Shown here: positions 22,878 through 34,049 of the stretch, one piece after another
Layout of the letters: every line of letters starts with the position of its first letter
How positions within the stretch are numbered: the first letter of the stretch is position 1
Assembly: GCA_916613615.1 (NCBI GenBank)
Contig: OU744725.1
Span: 72,758,868 to 72,822,867 of the forward strand
DNA: 64,000 bases
DNA from: Steromphala cineraria
Lineage: Eukaryota; Mollusca; Gastropoda; Trochida; Trochidae
Direction: 5' to 3'
Made by a program: the position numbers and the translations under genes
The notes under the pieces: model-generated
The model's input: only the letters and a program-made list of their open reading frames with translations
Told to the model about the DNA's origin: nothing
The model's database searches: none

Positions 22878-24760
22878 GATTCCATTTTTTTTCAATTTTT
22901 ATTTTTTATACTATAGCTAGTTAATTTTCCTAAAGGCGACCCCTAAAGGTAGAGTTTGAAATTGTAATTACCTTTTTATAATATTTTTAGCGATTCGTTT
23001 CAATCACAATGTTCAATATTTAAAAGGCATATAACCGTTTTTATATTTCATATATTGTCAGAAATATTGTTTAGAATATTTGTTTTTGATTGAGCGAGTG
23101 AGTTAGTAATTGTTTTACTTTTATTTTCTATGGTTTTCACCAGACGAATGCCATATTGCAAGAAACATTGTTATGGTATTTTTCACTTAAATCATCATGT
23201 AATTTTTGTTCTGAATTCAAAACTTCTTTAGGTATTACATCGACTTGTCAAAAATGTCTTTACATTTGTTTGATTAAACATAGACATGCTGTCCTAATGC
23301 ATACATATATCTATTGATCCTAAATGCCAACTGCTGTGAAGTAAGTTACTGATCTCATATACACCTGACACATCTATCAGATTATTCTTAATGGCATCAA
23401 ATTGACTTGATGGAGTAAATGAGTTGGTAATGGTGATAGGTCCACGAAGCGTCTTCTTGTTTCATTAACATGCAAACTGGAACTCTAATTCTAATATCAT
23501 GATATTGTTTACGTCGTGTATATAATATAAGAGTATATTAGTTTTGTTATTTATTTATTGTTTTAATATGTCTTCCTTGTACAATTAATATATTCATATA
23601 AAAAATATATAAAAAATGATAAAATTGTAATAATACAACAGAAAAATCGCAATTGTAGTATTGTTTCATGTTATGAATGATGCAACAAAACTGCTATGAG
23701 ATTTGCTGAAATAATTGCATGCATCAATTCTTGAATAATCTAAGTCAAGTAAACTGAGGTACAATAGAAAGTACACATCCAAGTTTGTTTTATCATATAC
23801 ACGATTTTCAATTACAAATATTTTTGACGTGCAAAAACTGACATGTGCATGAGATTCCTATTTCTAATACTAATACTTCCATGTGGTTTTTGTATTTTTC
23901 ATTTGTAAATTATGTTTTGATTAAATTATTTTCAAGATATTTTAATTAAACACAGATGTTATAGGTATGAAAGTTTTACTTTCTGTTAGAATCAAGAAGT
24001 GAGCCTCATTCTTCACACATTTACAACATTTCAAACATGGTTGGAGTCAAATTAATGTAATTTATTTTTGCCCCTGACTATTTTAAAGAAAGATATTTTG
24101 ATTAACCATCAATACGACAACACGAATTCATTTAAAATGCTGCAAATATGGGCGATGTTGATCATGTGAGAGTAAAATACATCAGATGCCAAGTACATAT
24201 TTAATAAATCGAAAATAACTTAGGTGTGTACTTTCTTTTGTACCTAAGTTTCATTCTTTATTCGAATTAATCTATTCCCGTAAGTCCCTGTATATATTTG
24301 GTTTGAGTTTCTTCGTGTATTCATTTATATTTGATCTTAGAAATAAAAGTGAATAAACAATCTCAAGGAAAAAAGGACAAAGTGCCTCCAAATTGAATTT
24401 GCCAAGTTGAGCAAAAATAGAAATATAAGATGAGGGGATATTGCCCTATAATTATTTTGCTTGCTACAACAACTCAATTATTCATGATTGGATGACTTGC
24501 TTGAGAGTCCAGTAATGCATAAGCTAACTGCATTAACTGCGGAATCTATCTGTATGAAGGGTAAGAACTACTATCCAATTTTATACATCATTGTAAGCTT
24601 ATACAACCTTGGTGTCTTGCATTTGGATATTTAACTTCAACAGACCTTTATACACCAACATTAAACAAGTGTAGTACTTCTTCATCTATGTGTCTTCTTG
24701 TGCTGTCATAATGACCCCCAACAATGTTAGTTTCAGAACACTTCTGCTATCATGATTCAT
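22878..24760. other. No gene seen
   Basis: Very AT-rich, including runs at 23590-23640. No open frame with protein-like character and no structured repeat noticed. Confidence 0.45.
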
Positions 24761-24763
24761 TTA

Positions 24764-25095
24764 CACTACAGAAATGACTTGGTTTCCATGATCCTGGAAA
24801 CCTTCAGGAAAGTGTGTAATTGTCGTATCAAGTTGGTTTCCATTCATGGAAACTAAGTCACTAGGTTTCCAGCGTGAATCCAATTTGGAATCTTTTATCT
24901 ATTGTTTTTCCTCTTACGGAAACCAACAATAAACTATGTACAAACATATCCACTTGGTTTCCATTCCTGGATAATAAAACAGATAATTTCCTTGAATGGA
25001 AACCAACATTAAACCAAAAAAATAAGTTTCTTGTTGCGTTTCTATGCCATCCACTCAGTATCCATTCACTGAAACCAACTACTTGGTTTACAGGT
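24764..25095 (+). repeat. Left subterminal repeats of the CACTA-like element
   Basis: TIR followed by repeated TTGGTTTCCA(T) and GGAAACCAAC words in both orientations (about 24779, 24834, 24868, 24955, 24995, 25083). In CACTA elements such motifs bind the element's own DNA-binding protein. Confidence 0.75.
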
Positions 25096-25324
25096 AGATT
25101 CCGTCTTAGATTTTTTCTCCCATTTCTACAATCTTACAGCTTTATCCGTTTGTAATGTAAGAATCATTTTCAAACAATTGTGATATTCTTGGATATGGAT
25201 ATAAAGTTATCCTTACTATAAGTCTTTTAAAAAACATTTATATAAAGAAACCCATAAAGGTTTATGGTTAATTAGCAGGATGGCATATCAGAAATCTAGA
25301 AGACATGGTCATCAACATCCCCGC

Positions 25325-25569
25325 CAGTCTGATTAAAATCGACTGTGATTCGAGGAAAACAAGTGTAAAAATATCATCTCTATCGCGATTCGAACCTCAT
25401 CCAGCCCGGCTTACCTCTCATTCACAGTCTGAAGATACCCCTATTGCCCGCATGTTCTGACGCAAACTCATCTAGCCAATCGAAAGGAGCGCAGTGAAAG
25501 CTTACTTTTGTTTGTTTGAATATTTTTGATATTTCATTCCTCGGAGCATGGTTGATTTTAATCAGACTG
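25325..25569. mobile_element. Nested MITE with 16-bp TIRs
   Basis: 245 bp, ends CAGTCTGATTAAAATC (25325-25340) and its perfect complement (25554-25569). GC-richer than its surroundings. On the minus strand it contains GGTTCGAATCGCG (about 25386), resembling a tRNA B box. It lies inside the CACTA-like element and must have inserted later. Confidence 0.7.
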
Positions 25570-25619
25570 CATCCCCCGCCAAATACGTTTTCACTAAAGC
25601 TCCCAATATTTTCTTAAAT

Positions 25620-26085
25620 GGGCTGTAACTCTGTAATAAGTAATTGCATTTACCTTGTTTTTGGACTCCATCAAGGTATTCATACCCTAAAGACACGGTG
25701 CAAATGTTGTTACCTATCTTAAATAGTTTCTGAGAAAAGTTGACGACTCCCTAGAACAAAGTCCAAAAACATGTAAAAAGGGCAAAAACTCATTAAAAAA
25801 TAATTTTGCATTTCTGATTTTCGAACTCCAGCAAGGCATTGATACAATGAAGACACATAGAAATTCTGGTTAGCCTATCTTAAATAGTTTCTGAGAAAAG
25901 TTGTCCCCTTTGACGACTCCTTAGAATCAAGTACAAAAACATGTAAAAAGGGCAAAAACTCCTTAAAAAATAAGTTTGTGTTTCTGATTTTCGAACTCCA
26001 TTAAAGTATTGATACCCTGAAGACACATAGCAAATTTGGTTAGCCTATCTTAAATAGTTTCTGAGAAAAGCTGTCCCCTTTAACT
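25620..26085 (+). repeat. ~165-170-bp tandem repeat, about three units
   Basis: Three diverged units share CTATCTTAAATAGTTTCTGA, AAAAACATGTAAAAAGGGC and a GACACATAG block, with starts near 25620, 25780 and 25950. The last unit runs into GGACAGACGCAAGAACGGAG. Non-coding. Confidence 0.8.
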
Positions 26086-26186
26086 CGGATGGACAGACGC
26101 AAGAACGGAGCCCAAACATATATCCCCCTTCCACTTTGATAATAAAGAACACATGCAAGTCATTTGTTCTCATTTTTTTTATTAGA

Positions 26187-28415
26187 ATGAAGAGGGTGGT
26201 AAAGGAGACTAGGAGGATCTTTTCTGACCAGGGCTGGTCAGTGGGGACGTGTGAAGGTATGGCATCACTTCAGCACAGTATTGCAGGGACTATCTTAAAT
26301 CACATATGAAAATGACATGGTTGACTGTTGTAGATCCGTAATATTGTATTAATTCTGGTTAATTAGATGTCAGTTGTATGTAGTCAGTATACATCATAGG
26401 CTTACCTTAATAAATGGTTGTACAATAAACTTTAGTTAAGAGAAGTTAATATATAATTCAGATGAATATGCACATTGAAAAAAATATATTACTGTAATGT
26501 CTATTGGTCAGCCAAATAAAACATCAACTCCTTTTCCCCTCCAGCTTTTATTTCGCGTTCTTGAAGGAGTAAGAACTTCTGAAGCTGTAACATAAGATTA
26601 CATTCTTTACTAAACAGAAATGTCAGATTGCACACATGCAGATTTACAGATTGTTCTATATATTTCAAAAGTTTCATAATTATTGTAAATACATTATTCT
26701 TCAGCAGGAAACATACATTATTGTTTTAAAGTTAATTATCCTAAGTTTAAATCAAAATTATAACATGAAAGGTCCTATTAATAACATTCATGAACATCCA
26801 AGTACAGACCATGTGCTTTTCCATTCAAGTTATTCTCAGCTTAGTTTACAGAAAAAAAAAATTGTCATGACACAAAATCATATGAAACGGTTACAGCAAT
26901 TGGTTATGATTATAACACAAATCCTTACGTTATGGTTTCTCTAGGGTTGAAACAGCAGCAAAATACATTACAGCAGACGACAGAGCTGCAACAGGATCAG
27001 CCATCATGTAAACAAGAGTGACATAAGCAAATCAGCCCTGTACAAAAAGGGTCTTCCAAATTGAACAAAACGTCAATTACACAAATTGTTACCATGTAAC
27101 AATACAATTACACAACAATGATACTTGATTGAGATAAACACAGATAATGATAGAGAATAATTAATATTTGGAAGATGACATAATGTGATTGTAAGTGAAT
27201 AATGTGAGTGTTAAATGATGATTACTTACATGTAGTCCTGGTGACATGTCCATATTAGTTTACACATCAATCACTTGTTTCATCTATAGTGAATGAATAT
27301 TTTATAACTTGATATGAAACAATTTGATCAATGTTGATTGCTCTTTTCAGAGGCATTCTGGAGGATCTGGACAAATAAGAGGGACGACCTTAGGCGACAG
27401 AACAGGGGGAAGGCAGAAGCCCACCGGAATGCTTCTAAGAAAAACAAAAGAATCAAGAGTGTAAGGAAGTCATTAAATCTTTAAGAACATGAACAAATAA
27501 GTAAGCTTCTGTAAGTGAAACAAACGGAAACTAAACTGTCCACTATGAGCTTATTTGGTATTCAGTTTCAATAACATGTTTTAACTAAGAAGTGAAGTAG
27601 CCCTAACCCTCATGTGTTTTGCAATAAAGTATAGTTTTGCACTGAACTATTATAGTTAAAGCATGAGGCCGATGGTTTGGGCTGCTCTATTACATTTCTA
27701 GTATGTCGATTTTTTTGCGTTTAAGTTATTTCTTCTTCAAAATAAACATATTTCAGAAACCACGTTCGGCCGCAAATTAAAAAAACCCTCCATCAGGGCG
27801 ATATCTTGTGACATCATAAGCAATTGTTATTGACGTCGTGGGCCATTGTTTCGTGACGTCACTCAAAAATTATACTTTATTGCGGAATAAAGGGTGGGCG
27901 GCGGCTTTGATCTTTACGGGAACAATACTAGGAACTTAAATATAAAAAGTATAATGTTAATAATTAAGTAAATAAATGATAAGTCATTGTGTGGTTCAGA
28001 GGATTTGAATATACTTGCTTCAGTAGTGAAAATGATGACATATAAATAATTCAGGGACTGTTTTTTAATTCAGAAACTGGAAAGCAGGAAGAAAGCCTTG
28101 GCAACGATTAACTGGCCGGAGCGGAGGAAGAAGAAAGTTGAGCCCCTGCTGACACTGGAATGTACCTCTCCAGTCGTGAGTGACGAGGAGAATGAATACC
28201 AACTCCTCTCCACCATGCTGTCCTGGGAGAGTCGGCGCTTGTCCGCATACAAGCGACGTTTGGATGACCAGCGCCTCTATGCTGCCCCCGCAAGAGGTAA
28301 AAACAAGATGAAAATGTGGAGTAGGCATCCTACAGCCATCAAGGATGCTGACCCACCCAAGGATGTCCCCGACTGGGCCTTGACAAACCTGGACAATCTT
28401 GACAACACCTTGTAA
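26187..28415 (+). CDS. Three-exon gene inside the CACTA-like element, unknown accessory protein
   Basis: Proposed exons: 26187-26256, 27351-27460 and 28074-28415. Acceptors TTTATTAG, CTCTTTTCAG and TTTTTTAATTCAG and donors GTATGG and GTAAGG all fit the GT/AG rule, and phases match (1 then 0), giving 173 residues. Visible features: aromatic FWRIWTNKRDDLRRQNRGKA near residues 26-45, a Lys/Arg-rich helix (KNKRIKS-KLESRKKALA), an acidic SDEENEYQ patch, LSWESRRLSAYKRRLDD, and a C-terminal DVPDWAL. The basic N half suggests DNA binding. I do not recognise a catalytic domain, and it is not a transposase by any motif I can see. Its GC-richer coding exons contrast with AT-rich introns. CACTA elements often carry a second DNA-binding protein, which would fit. 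Further upstream exons are possible, and the first exon is the least certain. Confidence 0.5.
27621..27883. mobile_element. Small TIR element in the second intron
   Basis: Perfect 13-bp inverted repeats GCAATAAAGTATA (27621-27633) and TATACTTTATTGC (27871-27883). Contains CRE-like GTGACATCA, TTGACGTCG and a perfect TGACGTCA (27854-27861). Non-coding. Confidence 0.55.
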
Positions 28416-28505
28416 TATAATGCATAGTGTTAAATGTATCAATGTGCAACATCTATTTATTTATCATTTATTTTCGTTTACAAAAGTTAATTTATGCTCT
28501 TTTTA

Positions 28506-29165
28506 TACCCCCGCTACGAAGTAGTCGGGCGTATATAGCGGTCAGCGCGTCTCCGTGCGTCTGTCTGTGTATCCGTCCGTCACACTTTTTGTTCCGCTCA
28601 TAACTCAATACTATTTTTTCAAATGTCACGAAACTTCTTATGTGTAATGACTATGGTCCCTAGATGTGCCTTTTGTATATTTCTGTCAGATGCCCTCATT
28701 ATTGTTTTGGATTTTTAGACTTCTTTGTTGTAGGAGTGACTGTTTGAGGAAGTCCTTTTTGTTCCGCTCATAACTCATATACTATTTGTTCAAGTGTCAC
28801 AAAACTTTATATATGTAATCCCTTCAGTCCTGAGATGTGCTTTTTGTTAATTTTGGTCAGTTGCCAAGATGCTTATTTTAGATTTTCAACTTCTTAATTG
28901 TAGAAGTGTCTGTTTGAGGAAGTCATTTTTCTTCTGCTCATAACTCATAACTCATAAATCATAACTCATAACTCATGATACTATTTCTTCCAATGATATA
29001 AAACTGTATATATGTAATGGTTATATTCCCTACATATGCCTTTTGTATATTTCAGTCAGACCACTCTAATTATCATTTTTAGATTTCGATTTCTTTCTTG
29101 TAAAAGTTACTCTTTGAGAAAGTCATTTTGTTCCGGTCTTAACTCTGATATTATTTGTTCAGATG
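28506..29165 (+). repeat. CGTCCGTC-headed array, ~170-bp units
   Basis: Head: CCCCCGCTACGAAGTAGTCG, then CTCCGTGCGTCTGTCTGTGT and CGTCCGTC. Then four units beginning TTTTGTTCCGCTCATAACTC or close (about 28586, 28756, 28926, 29125), spaced ~170 bp, the third stretched by extra ATAACTC copies. Each unit ends TGTTTGAGGAAGTC or similar. I know this style from lophotrochozoan genomes, where it is highly dispersed. Confidence 0.8.
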
Positions 29166-29689
29166 AGCCATTTGATGTACTCTCAGTATTATTTTATCAT
29201 TAACTTCTTTCTTATGATACAGTCACATTGTAAGGACATTGAAGATTTTATTAATACAATAGTGACTATATAAGAATCATAAATGTCTGAAAAAGACATT
29301 GTTAGTTATATAAAAGCTAAAATAGCTTTCATGCAATGAGGAAGTCTAAATCTGCGTTTTCATTGACTTTTAAACAAATTAAAACAGTTTGGATGACATG
29401 ATCACATGATCTTCTAATGTGTGTGTTTTGATGTTTGTAGTTTGAAGTAGTGTTAGAATTCCATTTGCTGAAACCTGCATTTAAATGCTGCTTATGTCAT
29501 TTTGTCCAATTCCATACTCACTCTCATCTAAATGATGGAGTTATGTGCATTGCAATTAATGAAATGAGTAACATACATGTACTTTAAATTTATTTTTCGA
29601 TATTTATACTCATTTGTTGACATTGAATAAACTACTGTTAGATTTATCTGTGTATTTTGTTTTATATCAAGAAATAGAGTAGACCAAAC

Positions 29690-29962
29690 TATCAAGTTGA
29701 AACCTACATAAAACTTAAAATTGGAATCCAGGTTGAAACCTACATAAAACTAAACGATCTGGAAACCAAGTGGATACTCTTTGGATAGTGTGTAATGAAC
29801 GGGGGTGGATTCCATCCGGATCTGGAACACAACTTAGTTTCAGTTTTCACTGAAACCAAACTGAAACTTTCGAAAACAATCTGGAAACCAAGTGGATACA
29901 TTGGTTTCCATGACGTTTCTTTATGGTTTCAGTGTCCTGGAAACCAAGTCATTTCTGTAGTG
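29690..29962 (+). repeat. Right subterminal repeats and TIR of the CACTA-like element
   Basis: GGTTGAAACCTACATAAAAC occurs twice (about 29695 and 29731). TCTGGAAACCAAGTGGATAC occurs twice (about 29758 and 29880). Then CTGAAACCAAACTGAAAC and the terminal TIR. Confidence 0.75.
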
Positions 29963-29965
29963 TTA

Positions 29966-32900
29966 TGATTTTATCTATTTGTCATAAACATTAATACATG
30001 TGTTTTATTGCCATCCATTTTGTTTAATATTTAATATCGAACTTGCTTTCGCTTGTTTTTTTTTACTGAATCAATAACTTATTTAACAAACGATAAATAT
30101 AAATTGAAAGATTGTTAAGTATCCACTATACCATCGATTACAGTTTCGATTTGGTTTATAATTGCAAATTTCGTTTGATCTAGCATAAAGGTTTTCTCAA
30201 AATCAAATTAAATCGATAATAGAGAGAATTTTACATTTGTCATAGACATGAATTTATAGTATGATTAAAAGAATATGCTACGTGAATGCCACCTAGGTTT
30301 ACCCTTTTACACCAACTTTAATGGATAAATATCAGACTATTATGTAGAGTAGAACTTTTCCACTTTCCACTGTTGTAAGTTAGAAATTCCCCTGAAAACT
30401 TCAATGCTCATTGACCATGTTAATAACAGTTTAAGTTTGCTGAGAAAGAATTCTCAAAATGAAAACATTATTCCTGTTTTATTTTTTTCTGATTTCGTAA
30501 GAGGCAATTACAAATGCAGTTCTTTGTCCCGAGCTCAAAACCAGATTTAAGCTGCCGAAATTCACACTAAAAGTCATTTAATGAACGTCTTTGATGCTGG
30601 ATGAACTGAAAACGTTAAGGGCATAATTCAGCCCAAATAGGATTTGTTGCTATGTTCTGAGGCATACGTCTGGGTAGCTTTTAACAAGAAATCCTACACG
30701 CCATGAATGTTATTGATCACCACATGGCAAACCTGATACAGTAACGATTGCCTGTGGTTTCGGTTCCGAATTTGTCTCCTGTAAATTATTATTCTTCCTG
30801 GAATAAGGTTTCAAATTTAGTTTAATAGCAGAACCAACATCGTTTGTAAGCTCCTTCCCCTCTTGGACAAAGTCACTGTGGGATGTCAACATTTGTTATA
30901 GGTTTCTGTGCTAGATTGAATCCTTTGAGAACGACATGGCTTTAAATAGATGTATATTGGCTATCGAATGCAATGTTATACACTGAAAGAAAGACATTTT
31001 TTGACAACAACGATGATTAAACTTCAATAAAGTTTTGTTTTGTTTGTAAAGGAAAATAATCAAGTGGAATTATTGTGCCTAATTCTATTTTATCAATGAT
31101 AGACCCCCTTTTACTTGATTTGCATTAACACGAGGGGACATTTTTAGTAAATTTGTGTTGGTTGCATTAACTGGATTTCTTTTACTATTTTTTGATAAGT
31201 GCGGTGGTAAGAGGTCTGAAAAATTAAATAGAATTTAGTTGAAACTTTCTTACAAACTTTGGGAAGGTGGATAAGTTGTTAATCAATTCTCATTTGCAAG
31301 CTGACTCAGAACTATCGATAATATCTCATTATATCAAAGTCGTAATAAGGTCCTCACAGTTATTTCACATAACATGCTTCCCACGGCTTCTTTCAAGTGC
31401 AATTATCCATTGATTTTTAGTCTCAGGGCCAAACTGTTACCCACTTGAGGCGAAAAACGTTTTATGATAAAATAGGACACAAATCATTTTGATGTCATTA
31501 GAAACGTGCCACTGTCGAATTAAAGATATTTACATTCTGGTCATCAAATTACAGATTTACGAAAACTGAAACATGTTTTTTAATGAATCTATGCACAAAG
31601 CAGAAGCCGAAATCACAAGTTCCATTTACATCAATACTAGGTAAAAAGTGAATGTATCGAGCACTGTTTCGCCTATTTTTGATAAAGAGTTTCTAACTCG
31701 ATGGTAAATGTTTATGAATCATTAACTGTTCATTCTAAATTAAAAAAACGTTAATTAATGATTAATTTATTGATTGACATGCTCAAGTTGACAGTATGTA
31801 ATGAAACCTTTGTAATGATATTCCTTTATTAGCCGAATAATCTTTATATTTCATAACTTTTGTTTTCTTTGAGAAGATATTAGAAATAAGAGAAAACAGT
31901 TAACGTTGATACAAATTATACATATGTGTAGTACAATGTCAACACATTCCTTCCATTCTATAACCAAGGTTGATGTTTTAATCCTCAATTCTATACAGGT
32001 GTTGCTCTACTTTACAAACGCTCGACATCATGAGGATTGTTATCTCATGTGTTAGCACCGCAATGTTGTGGTAAGTGATTTATTTGATATGATCACATCA
32101 AGTATATTTTTATCCAAGGGATATACCGTGGGATATATATAGTCATCGCCTTGTTTGTCCGTCCGTCCTTCTGTCCATCCGTATGTCCATAACAATTTTG
32201 TTTCCGGAGCAGAACTAAAAAACTGTAAGACCAAGATCAATCGGAATGTGGATTAGTCAGAATATGTAGATGTGTATTTTGGCATTTTCAACTTCTTTCC
32301 AAGAAAGGTAATTTATTGGGGACCGGTGGGATATGTCATCTTCTGATGACTCTTGTTTTGCCAACAGCGCTAGCATAATTTTTTTGATGTTCCGTACATT
32401 ATGACTGTACAGCAAAACCGGAAAAAATGACATCATAGAAATAGTGAATATATCGGTTTGAACTCATGGAAATAGCATTATGTTTTAAAAAAATGAGATA
32501 GTCTTGCTATTCTAAAATCTGTATCATACTTTATCATTTAACCAACTTTGTTAATATGCTAGATGAGTTGCCATCTGAAAAGTAACTATGTAGACTTTTA
32601 TTACTAGTTTCCAAAGAACATCAGTTCACATTGGAAAATTATCACAATACAAACAATTTACGTAGAAAACAATTTTGTCGCCAAAATGATGAAAGAAAGG
32701 TATTCAATTGTTTAATAATTACAATGACGGATAGTTAAGAAAACAAACAAAACAAAGTATAAAATACAAATAATGTTTATTGTTTTTAAGCTTTTTTATA
32801 TGTTCTTACTGCTCTGCTCTTCTAGTATTCTCGTATTATCAAATGAAAATGATACTAAATCAACCTTTAGCATAATAGCTGTGTAGATGTCCAAATCAAG

Positions 32901-33552
32901 GACATGTCTTGTGTTACAAGTTAAACATTATATGTATTATTTGAATGTAAACACATATTTGTGAAACATTGCTTTATTCTCGTATCATCAAATGTTCATG
33001 ATACTGAATCAACCTGTGTAGTAGATGTGTTCATACACATGCCGTGTGTTACACGTTAAACATAAAGTGTATTATTTGTACGTAAACACATATTTGTGAA
33101 AGATTGCTTTATTATGTATAAAAGTGTTTGTTTAAAAAAATTAAATTACAGAATGTCTGATACAACACCTTTTAAAATGTGCAATGCTCTAAATCATTAG
33201 CATACTGTGCCGCGAATAGTGCTTTTCAATTTGGCGAAAAGATTGTATATGGTATTTGATGAATCCTTCTAGAAACTGACACTGTAGGTATACCCAGCTT
33301 CCAATATTTCGCTGAATCTTGCTCTCTCATTAGATGTCACAACATGTAAGATGATCGTTAAATCACAAGTTTCTTAATCATACAATTAATCATACAATTC
33401 TTTTATTATATTATAAGGATCAATACCTTTCCAATCTAAATGTTGCACTATTCCAAAAGCCTTTGTCAAAAATAAGAAGTGTTTTTTACTCCTGATTTCA
33501 ATATCACAGTTCGCTCATATATTATTCGTATGCGTAATCACAGAGAAACCCA
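29966..33552. other. No gene; one CGTCCGTC fragment
   Basis: AT-rich. About 32120-32235 contains TGTCCGTCCGTCCTTCTGTC, a fragment of the family seen at 28506; the minus-strand open frame there is that repeat. Two related ~110-bp segments lie at about 32815-32960 and 32975-33120 (TATTCTCGTATYATCAAATG, ACACATATTTGTGAAA), a diverged tandem duplication. Nothing coding. Confidence 0.45.
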
Positions 33553-34033
33553 TTTATCATCCAAAAGTGGCTACCACAGTAGATATCGCTTTTCTGAGAT
33601 CAAGCGATATCTACAAGCGATATCTACATTGTAGATATCGCTACAATCATATCGTCATAGTCCTATTACATCATCAGTTAAATGACATCACAAGGCTTTG
33701 GCATAACTTAGAACACAGATGACAATACTATGACGTCACAAAGTTCATGGCGTAACAATGCTATGACGTCATAATGCTGATGACGTCACAATGCAATGAC
33801 CTCACTGCTCAAGAAGTCTAATGACAGTTTTGTGTTCAGATATGTTCATTCTTTTGCTAATAACTGTTGAAAAATGATTTGGATGATAAATAAAATCTCA
33901 CCCTCGTGTCTTCTGATATTAAATATATCAACACTCGTTGATTAAAGTAAAAATATCCTCGGCAAGCCTCGGATATTTGTAACTTTAATCAACTCGTGTT
34001 GATACATTTGATATCAGAAGACACTTGGGTGAG
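33553..34033. mobile_element. CRE-rich MITE joined to a hairpin (copy 2)
   Basis: Inverted relative to 437-820. TIR-like edges are ATTTATCATCCAAAAG (about 33553) and GATTTGGATGATAAAT (about 33876). Three perfect TGACGTCA octamers lie at 33731-33738, 33764-33771 and 33781-33788. The attached hairpin (33897-34033) has long arms from CTCACCCTCGTGTCTTCTGA to its complement, around TCGGCAAGCCTCGGA. It ends 17 bp from the stop codon of the PAN gene copy A, so it sits in that gene's 3' UTR. Confidence 0.7.
33731..33788. promoter_or_regulatory. Cluster of three perfect CRE octamers
   Basis: TGACGTCA at 33731, 33764 and 33781. The octamer is the binding site of CREB/ATF bZIP factors. All three lie inside a MITE, so host regulation through them is only a possibility. 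Confidence 0.5.
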
Positions 34034-34049
34034 ATTCTCTATATGTTCA

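Larger units (their letters stand above)
24764..29962. mobile_element. CACTA-like (CMC superfamily) DNA transposon, complete ends, 5,199 bp
   Basis: Both ends carry the same 25-bp perfect terminal inverted repeat, beginning CACTACAGAAATGACTTGGT, and the element is flanked by a 3-bp direct repeat TTA (24761-24763 and 29963-29965). CACTA-type ends, a 3-bp duplication and dense subterminal repeats are the classic features of EnSpm/CACTA elements. The subterminal motif is TGGTTTCCA / TGGAAACCA in both orientations, within about 330 bp of the left end and 270 bp of the right. Inside are a nested MITE (25325-25569), two ~170-bp tandem arrays, a small TIR element (27621-27883) and a three-exon gene. 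No tnp2-like transposase was found, so the copy is probably non-autonomous or internally rearranged. Superfamily assignment rests on ends only. Confidence 0.8.

Noticed and set aside
28065..28442. Three minus-strand open frames of 60-125 codons
   Set aside because: Shadows of exon 3 of the CACTA-element gene, caused by its higher GC content.
32052..32240. 62-codon minus-strand frame (TDGRTDKQ-like)
   Set aside because: Translation of a CGTCCGTC-type dispersed repeat.
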